Source: Celeribacter indicus
GTDB taxonomy: Bacteria > Pseudomonadota > Alphaproteobacteria > Rhodobacterales > Rhodobacteraceae
Reading direction: 5' to 3'
Length of the DNA stretch: 64,000 bases
Assembly (NCBI RefSeq): GCF_000819565.1
Contig: NZ_CP004395.1
Span: 1 to 64,000, forward strand
The position numbers and the translations under genes are program-made. Of the stretch, positions 40,962 to 50,292 are shown in pieces. Position 1 is the first letter of the stretch, and every line of letters begins with the position of its first letter. The notes beneath the pieces are model-generated. The model saw only the letters and a list, made by a program, of their open reading frames with translations. It was not told the origin of the DNA and did not search any database.

Positions 40962-43281
40962 TGCTGTCCATGCCGTCACGGGCGAGGTCTTTCGGGATGG
41001 CTGGAGCCGCGTCCGGGGCTCGATGCAAGGGCTGCACGTGGCCAAGCAGACCCAGCTTGTGCGCGCGGCAGCAGGGCATCGGCCGGCGGTCTTCAAGGCA
41101 ATCCGAAGCGGGGGCACGCACACGAAATCGCAGCTCGCAAACCAGCTCGATTACCTCACGACCAAGTCCACCCATATCGTTGACAGTAGCGGGTTCCTGG
41201 ATGGCAAAGCGAAGCTCGAGGCGGGTGACATCAAGGACCTGACCGAGCGCTTTGCCAAACGGTGGGATGCGGGCTTCAAGCCCAAGCTGGGCCAGACCAC
41301 ACACATGCTCATGTCCTTCCCCATCGGCACGCGCGGGGAGGATGTGCGCGACATTGCGACGGATGTGGCCGAGCGGTTCTTCCAGACCGACGAGGGGCAT
41401 TTCGATTACATCATCGCGGTGCATGAGGACCGCGATCACCCGCATGCGCATCTGGTGCTGAACCGCCGCTCGCAAGAAGGCGAGTTCTTCTTCCTCGGCC
41501 GCAATCACCGCTTCAACTATGACGACTTCCGCCTCGCCATGGTCGAGGAGGCCGAGAAGTATGGCGTGCGCCTGGAGGCCACGCGCCGGGTGGATCGCGG
41601 GGCTGTACATTACCCAGCCCGGACCAGCGAGGTCTACGCCGCGAAAGAAGAGGGGCGGGCACCCCGCGAGCGGGAACGTGTGGGGGCCGACCTGACCCGG
41701 ACTCTGGCGGAGATCGCCAACACCAGAACCGTCTACCATTCGCTTGCCGCAGAGGCCTCCCGGGAGGCCCGGGAAGACATCGCCGCGGCACTCTTCCGCG
41801 CGGGCGAGGTGCTGGCGCATGGCGGACAGATGGACCGAACAGGAGATGTGTATATGGCCGAGGATCAAAGCTTCGAGGATCTGAGAAGCCTCTATGCGGA
41901 AAAGCTCGCGCGGGTGCAGGGCATGATCGCCGAGAAGTCTGACGCGGAACGTCCCGTGCTGGAAAAACGTCTCATCGAGATCCAGACGCAGGTCCAGCAC
42001 ATGCAGCCTCTCGGTTTGCGATCATCCACGCTGTCAGAGACCCCCTCGGAGGGCGGGATCTATTCCGAAGCCAATATTGACGCCAGCCAGCGCGAGCGAC
42101 TGGCCGAGCCCGACCTGAGATCGCGCATTGACGCGGCACTACGGGGCACCGGGATCAGCACATCGGAAGTGGTGGCCCGGATCGAGACGGGCGCCTCAAA
42201 TGCAGCGCTCGAGCATCAATGGATCGCCAATGATCTCTCCAAAGTGGCTGAGGCGCGCGATCTGAACCTCGAACGCCGCGCCGATCTGGAACAGGCGCGC
42301 GACATTCTCAACGATGTGCACGTCGAACTTGGCACGCTCTTGGAGCGGGAGACCGTGCTGCGCCGGGATGGTGTCATGGAAGCGGAACCGGTCAGCGAGC
42401 GGTTCCATTATCATGAGGGCGCGGTGCGGGAGATGGAAGGGACAATCCGTCAGGAGATGCGCGCAGACGGCCTGACTGCGCAGCAGATCGAGGACCGGGA
42501 CTGGGAGGTTGTCTCACGGGCGGAGCGCCGGATCGAGACGGAGCAGCGCACGTATCTCGAAGCACACCGGGACCTGCTCGCACGCCCCGGCGATGTGATC
42601 GACCGGTCTGAACCCTACAGGGAGACCATCACCGATGCGGCCCGCGCCAGCGAGATCACCCGCGAGGTCGACCGGATCATGGAGGGACGCGACCTCCGCA
42701 CGCCTGTTGCAGATGCTGTCACGGATGACTTACGAGCGCGCTATCCGGACATGCCGTCCCATCTCGCCCGTGGGCTCGGCGCGACCTATGCGGCCGTCGT
42801 CGAGATACGCGACACGGAGGTCATCAATCAGGTCCGCCGCGAAACCGAGATGCGCGAGGGGCTTGGGGTTGGCCCGCGCGACGCACTCCTCGCAGCCCGC
42901 GGTGAAACTGCGCCGCAGTCTGACCGTACCGACCGCCTCGCAGACGAGATTGCGCGTGTTCTGGACCATGAGCGGGCGGGGGAGTTGTCCGCGCCTTTCG
43001 AGACCGAGGCGGAGCGGGACGCTTTCCGAACCGAGATCGCGCGGGTGCTGGATGACCGTCAACTTGAGCGGCTCACATCCGGTGATGCCGATGCGCTGGA
43101 AAAGGTTCTCGAGGACCGCCTCGACCGGCTCTATGTCGCCAAGGTCTATCTGCAATCCGATGCCGCGACGGCCAATACGGAGGCCTTGCGCCAGGTAGTC
43201 GATGATCTTGCCGACACCGAATACGAAAAACACCGCGCGACAGACGTGGATGGCGAGACCGAGCGGGGTCAGGTCCATTGA
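40948..43281 (+). CDS. MOBP/VirD2-like relaxase
   Basis: The 777-residue conjugative relaxase nicks oriT and pilots the strand through the T4SS. The relaxase domain fills the first 240 residues. It includes the metal-binding motif HEDRDHPHAHLV (H159, D161, H164, H166, H168) and a candidate catalytic Tyr, Y69, in NQLDYLTTKS. The rest is a long charged, coiled-coil-like region ending near residue 777. The start overlaps the mobC-like gene and the end nearly abuts virD4, so the three form one transfer operon. Confidence 0.9.
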   Translation: MRLNDAVHAVTGEVFRDGWSRVRGSMQGLHVAKQTQLVRAAAGHRPAVFKAIRSGGTHTKSQLANQLDYLTTKSTHIVDSSGFLDGKAKLEAGDIKDLTERFAKRWDAGFKPKLGQTTHMLMSFPIGTRGEDVRDIATDVAERFFQTDEGHFDYIIAVHEDRDHPHAHLVLNRRSQEGEFFFLGRNHRFNYDDFRLAMVEEAEKYGVRLEATRRVDRGAVHYPARTSEVYAAKEEGRAPRERERVGADLTRTLAEIANTRTVYHSLAAEASREAREDIAAALFRAGEVLAHGGQMDRTGDVYMAEDQSFEDLRSLYAEKLARVQGMIAEKSDAERPVLEKRLIEIQTQVQHMQPLGLRSSTLSETPSEGGIYSEANIDASQRERLAEPDLRSRIDAALRGTGISTSEVVARIETGASNAALEHQWIANDLSKVAEARDLNLERRADLEQARDILNDVHVELGTLLERETVLRRDGVMEAEPVSERFHYHEGAVREMEGTIRQEMRADGLTAQQIEDRDWEVVSRAERRIETEQRTYLEAHRDLLARPGDVIDRSEPYRETITDAARASEITREVDRIMEGRDLRTPVADAVTDDLRARYPDMPSHLARGLGATYAAVVEIRDTEVINQVRRETEMREGLGVGPRDALLAARGETAPQSDRTDRLADEIARVLDHERAGELSAPFETEAERDAFRTEIARVLDDRQLERLTSGDADALEKVLEDRLDRLYVAKVYLQSDAATANTEALRQVVDDLADTEYEKHRATDVDGETERGQVH

Positions 43282-43289
43282 GCGCCGCC

Positions 43290-45290
43290 ATGGGAAAAGC
43301 GCGGATCGCCACGGGCGTCCTGCTTGTGACGCTGGTGACCGGGGCCATGGGCTATACCATCGCCTCGGCGGTGCTGACTTACCAGGATCTCGGCTTCGGC
43401 GCCGAGATCGACTTTGCCTATATCGCGCAGAACTATCTGGCGATCCTCGATCGCCGCCCGGAGGACGCCCAACTTATTCACCTGATCGTCGGCAGCTTCG
43501 CCGCCGCCGGCCTGATGCTGAGCCTCGCCCTCTCGGGGTCCGCTCTGACACGCTTTGGCCAGACCCATTGGCAGACCGCGCGAGAGATGAAGGCCAATGG
43601 CTTCTTCGGGGCGCCCGGGACCGGGTTCATCCTCGGCAAGCTGGGGCCGCCGGGCTCCCGCGCCAACTACATCTGCTCCAAGGTCTTCCCCCATGCGCTG
43701 ATCGTGGCCCCCACGGGCCGCGGCAAGACCACGGGCTTTGTCATTCCGAACCTGCTGACCTGGCAAGGCTCCGCCGTGACGCTCGATGTGAAGGGCGAAT
43801 GTTTCGAGGCCACGGCCCGGCACCGCGCCGCCCAAGGCGACAAGGTCTATCGCTTTGCCCCCACCGATTGGGAGGGCAAGCGCACGCATCGTTACAACCC
43901 GCTCCTGCGCATCTATGAGTTGAAAGATCCCGCGCGCCAGCAGATGGAATTGCAGCTTCTTGCGACGCTCTTCCTGCAAAGCGACAATGACCGGGTGCAG
44001 GGGCTGCTCAAAGGCGGGATCGATCTCTTCGTGGCAGCAGGCCTGTTGGCCTTCCAGCGCAAGCGCCCGACCTTGGGCGAGATCTACCGCATCGCGGCCT
44101 CGGGCGGGAACAAGCAGAAGGAGTATTTCGCGCGGGGCCACGAGGTCGACAACAGGGCGGCCAAGCTGATCTTCACGCGGCTGGCTTCGACCAACAACGA
44201 TACGCTGACGTCTTACGTTTCGCTCCTGATGACCTCGGGGCTCGATCAATGGCAGAACCCCGCGATCGATGAGGCGACGGCGGTGTCGGACTTTGATTTC
44301 CGCACGATCCGCAAGAAGCCCTTTTCAGTGTATCTCGTGGTCCAGCCGCTGATGGTGAAGCCGCTCGCGCCGCTGATCCGGCTGTTTTTCTCCGACCTGC
44401 TCTCCGCCATGCAGGAAAAGGATCCCGGGCCAGACGAGCCGTGGCCCGTGATGATCATGCTCGACGAGTTCAATCGCCTCGGAAAAATGCCCATCGTGGT
44501 CGAGAGCATCGAGACCCTGCGCACCTATCGCGGCCACCTGGCTGTGGTCACGCAAACCATCCCCGCCCTCGATGAAATCTATGGCGAGAACACCCGCCGC
44601 GCCCTGCAGGGCAATGCCGGCGTGAAGCTCTACCTGACGCCCTCGGATGAGAAGACCGTCGAGGAGCTGAGCAAGGCGGTCGGCAAGACCACAAAGACCG
44701 TGGTCACGCGCTCACAGTCCATCGGCAAGAACCCCTTTGAGGGCCGCAGCCAATCCACACGGACCGAAGAGAGTTCCTTGCTCCCTGAAGATGAGGCGCG
44801 CCGTCTGCCCCTCGACGAGATTGTCATGGTGATCGATGCCCAGATGCCGGTCCGGGCAAAGCGGATCCAGTATTTTGATGATCGGCTGTTCAAGGCGATC
44901 CACGCGGCACAGACGGGCGAGTTGCCGTTTCCGGAGCCGGGGGGAGGGGGGCTGCAGGGGAACCTGCCGCTCAGTGTGCGCGCCATGCCGATGACGCCGC
45001 CGTCGGATGGGCCAGGGGGAACAGAAGCCGATATGGAGAGGGCGAGCCAGGCTGGCGATGGTCAACCGTCAGGCCAAGCCGACGCCGCTCCAAAGAAGAC
45101 CGCGCCTGTCGTTCAAGCCGTCATCGCCGAGGAACAGCGCCAGATGGAGATGGATTTTGGCAGCAGCGTCGTGGATTCTGAAGCTGCGAGCGTAGCTGAT
45201 GAGGCGCAGATGCGCTCTGCAGTCGATGGCTTGGACGAAATGGAAGCGATGCTGAGAGAGGAGGATGGTGAAAGGCTGGTTGCGCGATAG
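43290..45290 (+). CDS. virD4: VirD4/TraG coupling protein
   Basis: This 666-residue inner-membrane ATPase links the relaxosome to the T4SS. It has two N-terminal membrane segments (about 5-30 and 62-85), Walker A PTGRGKTT (141-148) and Walker B VMIMLDEFNRLG. The RecA-like core runs to about residue 550, with a Ser/Gln/Glu-rich C-terminal tail. ATG 43290 lies 8 bases after the relaxase stop; an overlapping TTG at 43278 is an alternative. CBASS genes on the other strand follow. Confidence 0.93.
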   Translation: MGKARIATGVLLVTLVTGAMGYTIASAVLTYQDLGFGAEIDFAYIAQNYLAILDRRPEDAQLIHLIVGSFAAAGLMLSLALSGSALTRFGQTHWQTAREMKANGFFGAPGTGFILGKLGPPGSRANYICSKVFPHALIVAPTGRGKTTGFVIPNLLTWQGSAVTLDVKGECFEATARHRAAQGDKVYRFAPTDWEGKRTHRYNPLLRIYELKDPARQQMELQLLATLFLQSDNDRVQGLLKGGIDLFVAAGLLAFQRKRPTLGEIYRIAASGGNKQKEYFARGHEVDNRAAKLIFTRLASTNNDTLTSYVSLLMTSGLDQWQNPAIDEATAVSDFDFRTIRKKPFSVYLVVQPLMVKPLAPLIRLFFSDLLSAMQEKDPGPDEPWPVMIMLDEFNRLGKMPIVVESIETLRTYRGHLAVVTQTIPALDEIYGENTRRALQGNAGVKLYLTPSDEKTVEELSKAVGKTTKTVVTRSQSIGKNPFEGRSQSTRTEESSLLPEDEARRLPLDEIVMVIDAQMPVRAKRIQYFDDRLFKAIHAAQTGELPFPEPGGGGLQGNLPLSVRAMPMTPPSDGPGGTEADMERASQAGDGQPSGQADAAPKKTAPVVQAVIAEEQRQMEMDFGSSVVDSEAASVADEAQMRSAVDGLDEMEAMLREEDGERLVAR

Positions 45291-45425
45291 GGTGGCGAGG
45301 ATGGCTTGTCTGGCTGGGCGATGAGCAAACACTTGCCGTGCTAGCTAGAAAATCCTTAAGGTTGGGAGGTCAGCGGCCAATAGCGCGTTGGAATGACGAA
45401 CCTTCGGCTGACGATTTATGAGGGC

Positions 45426-46553
45426 CTAAGCACTTACCGTGATTATCGGCTCGAATCCCTTCCCCGGCTTTTGGTCGTAGATGACTAGCGGCAAATCGGC
45501 TTTAGGCATTCGTGTGCGGCCAGTTTCGACCGCTGCGGAAACGGGAAGAACCGGAAACATGTTAATAATCGCATCCTCGCCGTGATGGGCTTTGATCTGA
45601 TCAAAAAGCCTGCGAAGGTGGGCCTTGTAGATTGCAAGATCGTCCTGTCTTCGCATGATGTCGTTGTGAGGATCCTCTGCCGTGATTGACCAGATGGCCG
45701 TGTTGTCGCCGAGAACCGAGCGAATTCTCTGATCATCGACGGTCGCACTGAGCGCCAGCTTGAGGGCGACTGGTACGTCTTTCGGCCCAGAATACTCGCC
45801 AACTTTGAAATTTATCGACGGCTGGTGGAGTTGCCATTTCCAAGTAGATGGCTCGCGGTGCTTTTGGTGAACAGATACAGGCATGATGTCACCAAGTAAT
45901 GTACCCAGTTCGATGAGAAGCGGCTGTGGCGCAAGCGCAAACACACTCAACTGTAGAATCTCCTTCTGTTCTATCCGCTCTTTCACCTTGCGTTGGAATT
46001 GGCGGTGTAAATGCGCGCTTTGCATGCCCCAAAACTCCGGTTCATCATCCTTGATTTCTGAATTCAGCTCGATGTCGATGGTTCGTCGCTCCGCCGGATG
46101 CCTGTCGGGCGGCATAGCGGCAAAAATGGCTTTGGTGGAAACCAAAGAGTCCATTTGGCCGATATTCGCCGCGAAACGGAGCACATGCGCCGCGCGGTCA
46201 GCGTCCATATCTGTAACAGTCTCGATCCGCTCTTCGTGCTCGCGCTTCATTGCCACGAGCGTTTCTTCCGGATAGTCGTCCACGTGGTCTACGTCGATTT
46301 CCTTGTGATGGACGGGGCACATCAGCATCAGGTTGCTGATGTCGCGGGCGAGGAGTGGCGAACGGACTTTATCACCCCTTGGACCATTATCGCTATCTGC
46401 CACAATATGCGCGATGAAACCGAACTTTCCGTCTTCCTTGCCAGCGATTAGATCCCCGACAAGGAGCTTGTTGCATCCTGAAAATTCACATCGACCCGCC
46501 GCCAAAGCCCATAATTGGGTCTGAATCTTGGCCGGGATATTTGAACTAGACAA
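45426..46553 (-). CDS. cap5: Cap5: HNH-SAVED effector of CBASS
   Basis: The 375-residue DNA-degrading effector is activated by a cyclic nucleotide. The HNH domain occupies residues 15-95 (GRCEFSGCNKLL, AHIVADSDNGPRG with H49, NLMLMCPVHHKEID with N74, C79, H82-H83). The C-terminal SAVED ligand-binding domain covers about 170-375 (QLSVFALAPQPLLIELGTLLGD, AHHGEDAIINMFPVLPVSAAVE, PLVIYDQKPGKGFEPI). The start is a TTG with GGAG upstream, since the nearest upstream ATG runs into a stop. Last gene of the CBASS operon. Confidence 0.9.
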   Translation of the reverse strand: MSSSNIPAKIQTQLWALAAGRCEFSGCNKLLVGDLIAGKEDGKFGFIAHIVADSDNGPRGDKVRSPLLARDISNLMLMCPVHHKEIDVDHVDDYPEETLVAMKREHEERIETVTDMDADRAAHVLRFAANIGQMDSLVSTKAIFAAMPPDRHPAERRTIDIELNSEIKDDEPEFWGMQSAHLHRQFQRKVKERIEQKEILQLSVFALAPQPLLIELGTLLGDIMPVSVHQKHREPSTWKWQLHQPSINFKVGEYSGPKDVPVALKLALSATVDDQRIRSVLGDNTAIWSITAEDPHNDIMRRQDDLAIYKAHLRRLFDQIKAHHGEDAIINMFPVLPVSAAVETGRTRMPKADLPLVIYDQKPGKGFEPIITVSA

Positions 46554-46644
46554 TTTTTTGCTCCATTTTGATTAGCGCTACCACAGCGAGTTGCGATTGG
46601 ATGGTCAGACGAGTAGTCAACCGATTTCCGGCTATCGAATGATG

Positions 46645-47157
46645 CTAGTGTTCCGACGGTTTCCAACCTTCGCCAAGTCCAGCTTCGGGAACTGCATTCG
46701 CAATTATCAGCTGGCCGGTCTCGGGCAATTGGCCACGTTGAAACGTAGTGATAGTCGCCTGAATCGAGGCGTTGCCCATTAGACGGACAATGACCAACGC
46801 TGCAAACGAAGGTCCGCTGTTTTCGACCATATCCGTCATCGAGGCCACGTCGATCTCGCTAGGTATTGGTGGGAATGTCGGGTGCGAGTGCCATTCGCCA
46901 AGATAGTCAACCCGACCAGCGCGACCACTATTTTCCAGCAAGATCCGATCCATCTGTTGTGAGTGCGGCTCAGGCAAACTATCGAAACGATCTCGTGACC
47001 CCGCCTCAAGATCGACGGTGAAACCGACGAGTTCAAATTTTCCCGGAGCTGTCTGTTCTGCAACCAACCACCCGCCGATCTCGCGGTTGCCGCCTTGCTT
47101 AAGGTGGATCTGCAGTTTCGCAAGCTGCGAGCGTGGGACTGTGAGGCTAAGCGTCAT
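46645..47157 (-). CDS. cap3: Cap3: JAB/JAMM peptidase of CBASS
   Basis: The 170-residue zinc isopeptidase carries the JAMM signature: E26 in REIGGW, then H90, H92, S100 and D103 in GEWHSHPTFPPIPSEID. In type II CBASS, Cap3 cuts the conjugate formed by Cap2 on the CD-NTase and so tunes activation. ATG 47157 overlaps the end of cap2 by 11 bases; a TTG at 47169 is less likely. All catalytic residues are present. Confidence 0.92.
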   Translation of the reverse strand: MTLSLTVPRSQLAKLQIHLKQGGNREIGGWLVAEQTAPGKFELVGFTVDLEAGSRDRFDSLPEPHSQQMDRILLENSGRAGRVDYLGEWHSHPTFPPIPSEIDVASMTDMVENSGPSFAALVIVRLMGNASIQATITTFQRGQLPETGQLIIANAVPEAGLGEGWKPSEH

Positions 47158-48865
47158 CTTGTACTCCAAGGTGAGTCATGACGCGTTCAACGCCCTCTTC
47201 TGCACAACTTGTGCTGTCTATTACCCATCCGTCGGTAGGACCGAAAATGACCGGATGGGTGTCAAAGGGATGATCAAAGATCCAGCCTTTGCGAAGGCCG
47301 ATAAAGTATGCAGGTTCCGGATGAACTCTAATCTCCGTTGTTGAAAGGGCGTCTAGGGCATGACGAACCAGCCTGTTGGCAATGACCCCTACGTCGCCGT
47401 CAGAGGCGAATAAGGGCTCATCGTCGTCATCACCTTGCACCCCGTAATTGTGTTCGCGGCCCTCTGGCGGTGCCATGCCTTTCTCCTCGCACCATGCTCG
47501 CAATTGAGATGCAGCGGTCAGTGGTGGCGGATCTTCAGACGGGATACTTCGTGCAATCAGTCCTCCGAGTCCTCCGGCGTAGACTCGTCCCCAAACGAGA
47601 GGTTTACGCTTCTGCGTGCAAATGGCCGCTGCCATTCGAAACACTCCGCTATCAGCCGTCGTATCTATGACGAGATCACAAGTGCTGATGATCTCGCTCA
47701 ACTGAGCAATATGCTGGACAGCGGATTGAGACGTCAGACTCATTCCCAAGGCACCGACTTTCACTGCCGGATTTATTCGTAGCAATCTGTGCCTAAGCGA
47801 AACCGCCTTGTGATGCCCCACATCCATTTCATCGAGTTCGTTTCGAACCAAGTTGTCGGACCAAAGAACGTCATTGTCGAACAAAATGAATTGACCGACG
47901 CCTTCGCGCGCAAGACTGGCGGCCACCTTTGATCCCAGCGAGCCTGCACCGATGATGCAGATGCTAGATTCTCGGAACATCTTCCCGTGAACCCGGCGTT
48001 CTTTTGCCGTTGGTGGCTCAAAGGTATGAAACAGGTCAATCCTTCGTTTCGACCCGTTGTGGAGAACGCGCAGCAATACCTCTTGCTTGCCATTTGAAAT
48101 GACGACCAACATGTCGCCGGCGCCTTCTACCCATTTACGGAGCCATGAAGGCAGGTACTGGTACAAGAGCCCCTTCAGTTCCTCGGGCTGCAGATCTGGA
48201 ATATGCCGAATGTCGGGCAATCGATATAGGACCCCAGGGACCACCCTTCCCCCAAATCCCGCACCATCAATCGGCACGCGCAAGCCAGAGTCCAACCCGA
48301 TGCTCGCAATGCGAGCAACAAGGACTTCGGAAGCCCCAACCCGGCGCTCCAAAGTTATATGAATATCGGTTGCGTGTCCGGCAAGGCGCAACCTTAACAG
48401 GCGGGCGGTGTCAGGCGGTAGCATGAAGCGTCGGGAACACCCCGAGAGCAGCGAGGGTAAGTCGGTAGGATGAGCGCTTTCCACGTCCGAGAAACCATCG
48501 TCCTTTGGGGTTGCTTCGAGAAGTGCTTTGGCACTCCTTACCACATCGGCGCTCTTGCAGTCGGGATGCCAGTTATCCGGTCTATACTGGAGGCATAGTT
48601 CACCACCCTCGCCGTATTGGTGCTGCGATAAACGGACGGAGCTGTCGGCTGGAAGTACGAATGGTGGCAGATCTGGAAAGAGTGCTGGGAAAACCAGCCG
48701 CAATGGAATGCGACGATCACCGGCGAGCAGAACAAACGACCACGTCAGCAGGCCATCGGCGTTCTTGCCGAATTGGGGTTCTTCTAGCCAAGCTGATGCC
48801 GCGGCTAGGCTAGCGAGCTCTTCACACTCACGGATTAGCCTCGCCTCGCCGGCTGTGAACTCCAT
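47147..48865 (-). CDS. cap2: Cap2: E2-E1 ubiquitin-transfer-like protein of CBASS
   Basis: The 572-residue protein combines an N-terminal E2-like domain (catalytic Cys C91 in GEGGELCLQYRPDNWHPD) with a ThiF/E1-like adenylation domain (SICIIGAGSLGSKVAASLARE, FDNDVLWSDNLVRNELDE, LVIDTTADSGVFRMAA). A later Cys in LRAWCEEKG may be the E1 thioester site. In type II CBASS, Cap2 links the CD-NTase C terminus to target molecules to prime signalling. The start overlaps the CD-NTase stop (ATGA). Confidence 0.93.
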   Translation of the reverse strand: MEFTAGEARLIRECEELASLAAASAWLEEPQFGKNADGLLTWSFVLLAGDRRIPLRLVFPALFPDLPPFVLPADSSVRLSQHQYGEGGELCLQYRPDNWHPDCKSADVVRSAKALLEATPKDDGFSDVESAHPTDLPSLLSGCSRRFMLPPDTARLLRLRLAGHATDIHITLERRVGASEVLVARIASIGLDSGLRVPIDGAGFGGRVVPGVLYRLPDIRHIPDLQPEELKGLLYQYLPSWLRKWVEGAGDMLVVISNGKQEVLLRVLHNGSKRRIDLFHTFEPPTAKERRVHGKMFRESSICIIGAGSLGSKVAASLAREGVGQFILFDNDVLWSDNLVRNELDEMDVGHHKAVSLRHRLLRINPAVKVGALGMSLTSQSAVQHIAQLSEIISTCDLVIDTTADSGVFRMAAAICTQKRKPLVWGRVYAGGLGGLIARSIPSEDPPPLTAASQLRAWCEEKGMAPPEGREHNYGVQGDDDDEPLFASDGDVGVIANRLVRHALDALSTTEIRVHPEPAYFIGLRKGWIFDHPFDTHPVIFGPTDGWVIDSTSCAEEGVERVMTHLGVQDDA

Positions 48866-50103
48866 CAACCAAAACCTTTTGGCTCCGTCGGCCTCCGATC
48901 CTCACCACCAAAAACGAGACCCGGCGCAGAAGCCCCGGCCGCAGCGGCAGGAGCCACGGACGCCGCACGTGAACCCGCGGATGCCGCTACCCTCGAGCGA
49001 ACACCTTCAACAAGGGTGCTGCCAAGATTTCGTGACAGTTCATTCAAAACAATATTCGTATCACTGAACTTTTGAACGGCGCCAAAATCTGATCGAGCGG
49101 TTTCAAGCCACTCAAAGAAGGATTTTCGACGATCGGGAAAGTCCTTCCACCGATCCGCAAAATTCTCAGAAGGGTCAGTCGGGTTGGCGATCCATGACTC
49201 ACCATTTCGTTCTTTGACTTCGAGATGCATGTCCTTCAGGATTTTGGCAATTGCATCTGACACCCTTGCTTCGCCTGCGTAGGCATGGGCCGAGAGCGTC
49301 GTGAGGATCACACTGATAACCTTCAGCTCCGGATCCCGCTCCGCGAACCACTCATCCCTGTGACGCTTCAAGATCATGATGGCTGACTGGAGAGGTGTTC
49401 GCACCCGAAATACCGGGACGTCCTCCACACTCGCTGTCACTTTGCCTTGGGCGTCGAGGAATGCCCTGCGACGCTCATTCAGCTGTTCGATCTGCCTTGA
49501 CTTGAACCAGGCGGCAAAGCCCCTAGGATTGCTTCGGGGCCAATCATCCGTGATGATACGGTATGTGCTAGTCTTGTCTTTATCGGTGATGGCAATCGCA
49601 CCTTCCGCAAGCGCCTGATCCGCGAGGTAAGAAGAAAGAACGGCACGCATGTTTGCCTCGTTCGGCACAGCCGGCAATACGTCCATGTGGAATTGCGCAC
49701 CATCTGCGTAGATCAAGGTGCAGCATCTTCTAGGCTCATCACTTACCTCATTCTTGATCCCTCGCGCATCGCGATACGCCTTGAGCTCAGCCAGCAGAAG
49801 AGCGCGCAGATCAGCTTGCGAAATTTGCGCTTTCGTCAGAGACCGGAACGAGACAACGATGTCGAGATCGTAGTCTTCGTCCTTGGATGTCGGCTTGATC
49901 GGTGTGCCGAGCGCGAAAGAGCCTTGGATATAGACATCGGGATCATAATCACGAACCTTGGAGTCATCTCGATGCAAAAACTCGCCAAGATCCTTGTAGC
50001 GCCTTTCGGCTTGATCGAAGCGATCTTGCGGCACTGCCAATTCTTCCGCAAGTTTCTCAATTGCAACATTATACCCATATCCTACGCCCGCGCTCACATT
50101 CAT
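48865..50103 (-). CDS. CD-NTase (cGAS/DncV-like nucleotidyltransferase)
   Basis: The 412-residue signal synthase of CBASS has the polymerase-beta-type site GS (61-62) in YIQGSFALGTPI, D79 and D81 in EDYDLDIVVS, and a third acidic residue, D141, in FHMDVLPAV. The C terminus is Ala/Ser-rich and ends in ...EPKGFG, a Gly-type tail suited to Cap2-mediated conjugation. ATG 50103 has AGG nearby; a GTG at 50121 is an alternative. It is first in the four-gene operon, with its own promoter presumably in the AT-rich gap up to 50292. Confidence 0.92.
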   Translation of the reverse strand: MNVSAGVGYGYNVAIEKLAEELAVPQDRFDQAERRYKDLGEFLHRDDSKVRDYDPDVYIQGSFALGTPIKPTSKDEDYDLDIVVSFRSLTKAQISQADLRALLLAELKAYRDARGIKNEVSDEPRRCCTLIYADGAQFHMDVLPAVPNEANMRAVLSSYLADQALAEGAIAITDKDKTSTYRIITDDWPRSNPRGFAAWFKSRQIEQLNERRRAFLDAQGKVTASVEDVPVFRVRTPLQSAIMILKRHRDEWFAERDPELKVISVILTTLSAHAYAGEARVSDAIAKILKDMHLEVKERNGESWIANPTDPSENFADRWKDFPDRRKSFFEWLETARSDFGAVQKFSDTNIVLNELSRNLGSTLVEGVRSRVAASAGSRAASVAPAAAAGASAPGLVFGGEDRRPTEPKGFG

Positions 50104-50292
50104 ATCAAACCTCTTGTTCACAATCCCACAACTACAAGATGTCCATTTTAAGACTGATTTTCAACGGCTATGCCGAACCAAACGCCTGTCTTTTTTACAA
50201 GCAGTTTTGGAAAGTGAACTTGCTACGAATGGCGGCGGTTAGAGCTCCAAGCGGAGCATGAGAGAACCGTTCCCAGTGCCCGATTAGGGCCG

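Noticed and set aside
45426..46553. Stand-alone HNH restriction enzyme
   Set aside because: The C-terminal SAVED-like region and the adjoining CD-NTase, Cap2 and Cap3 genes make it a CBASS effector.
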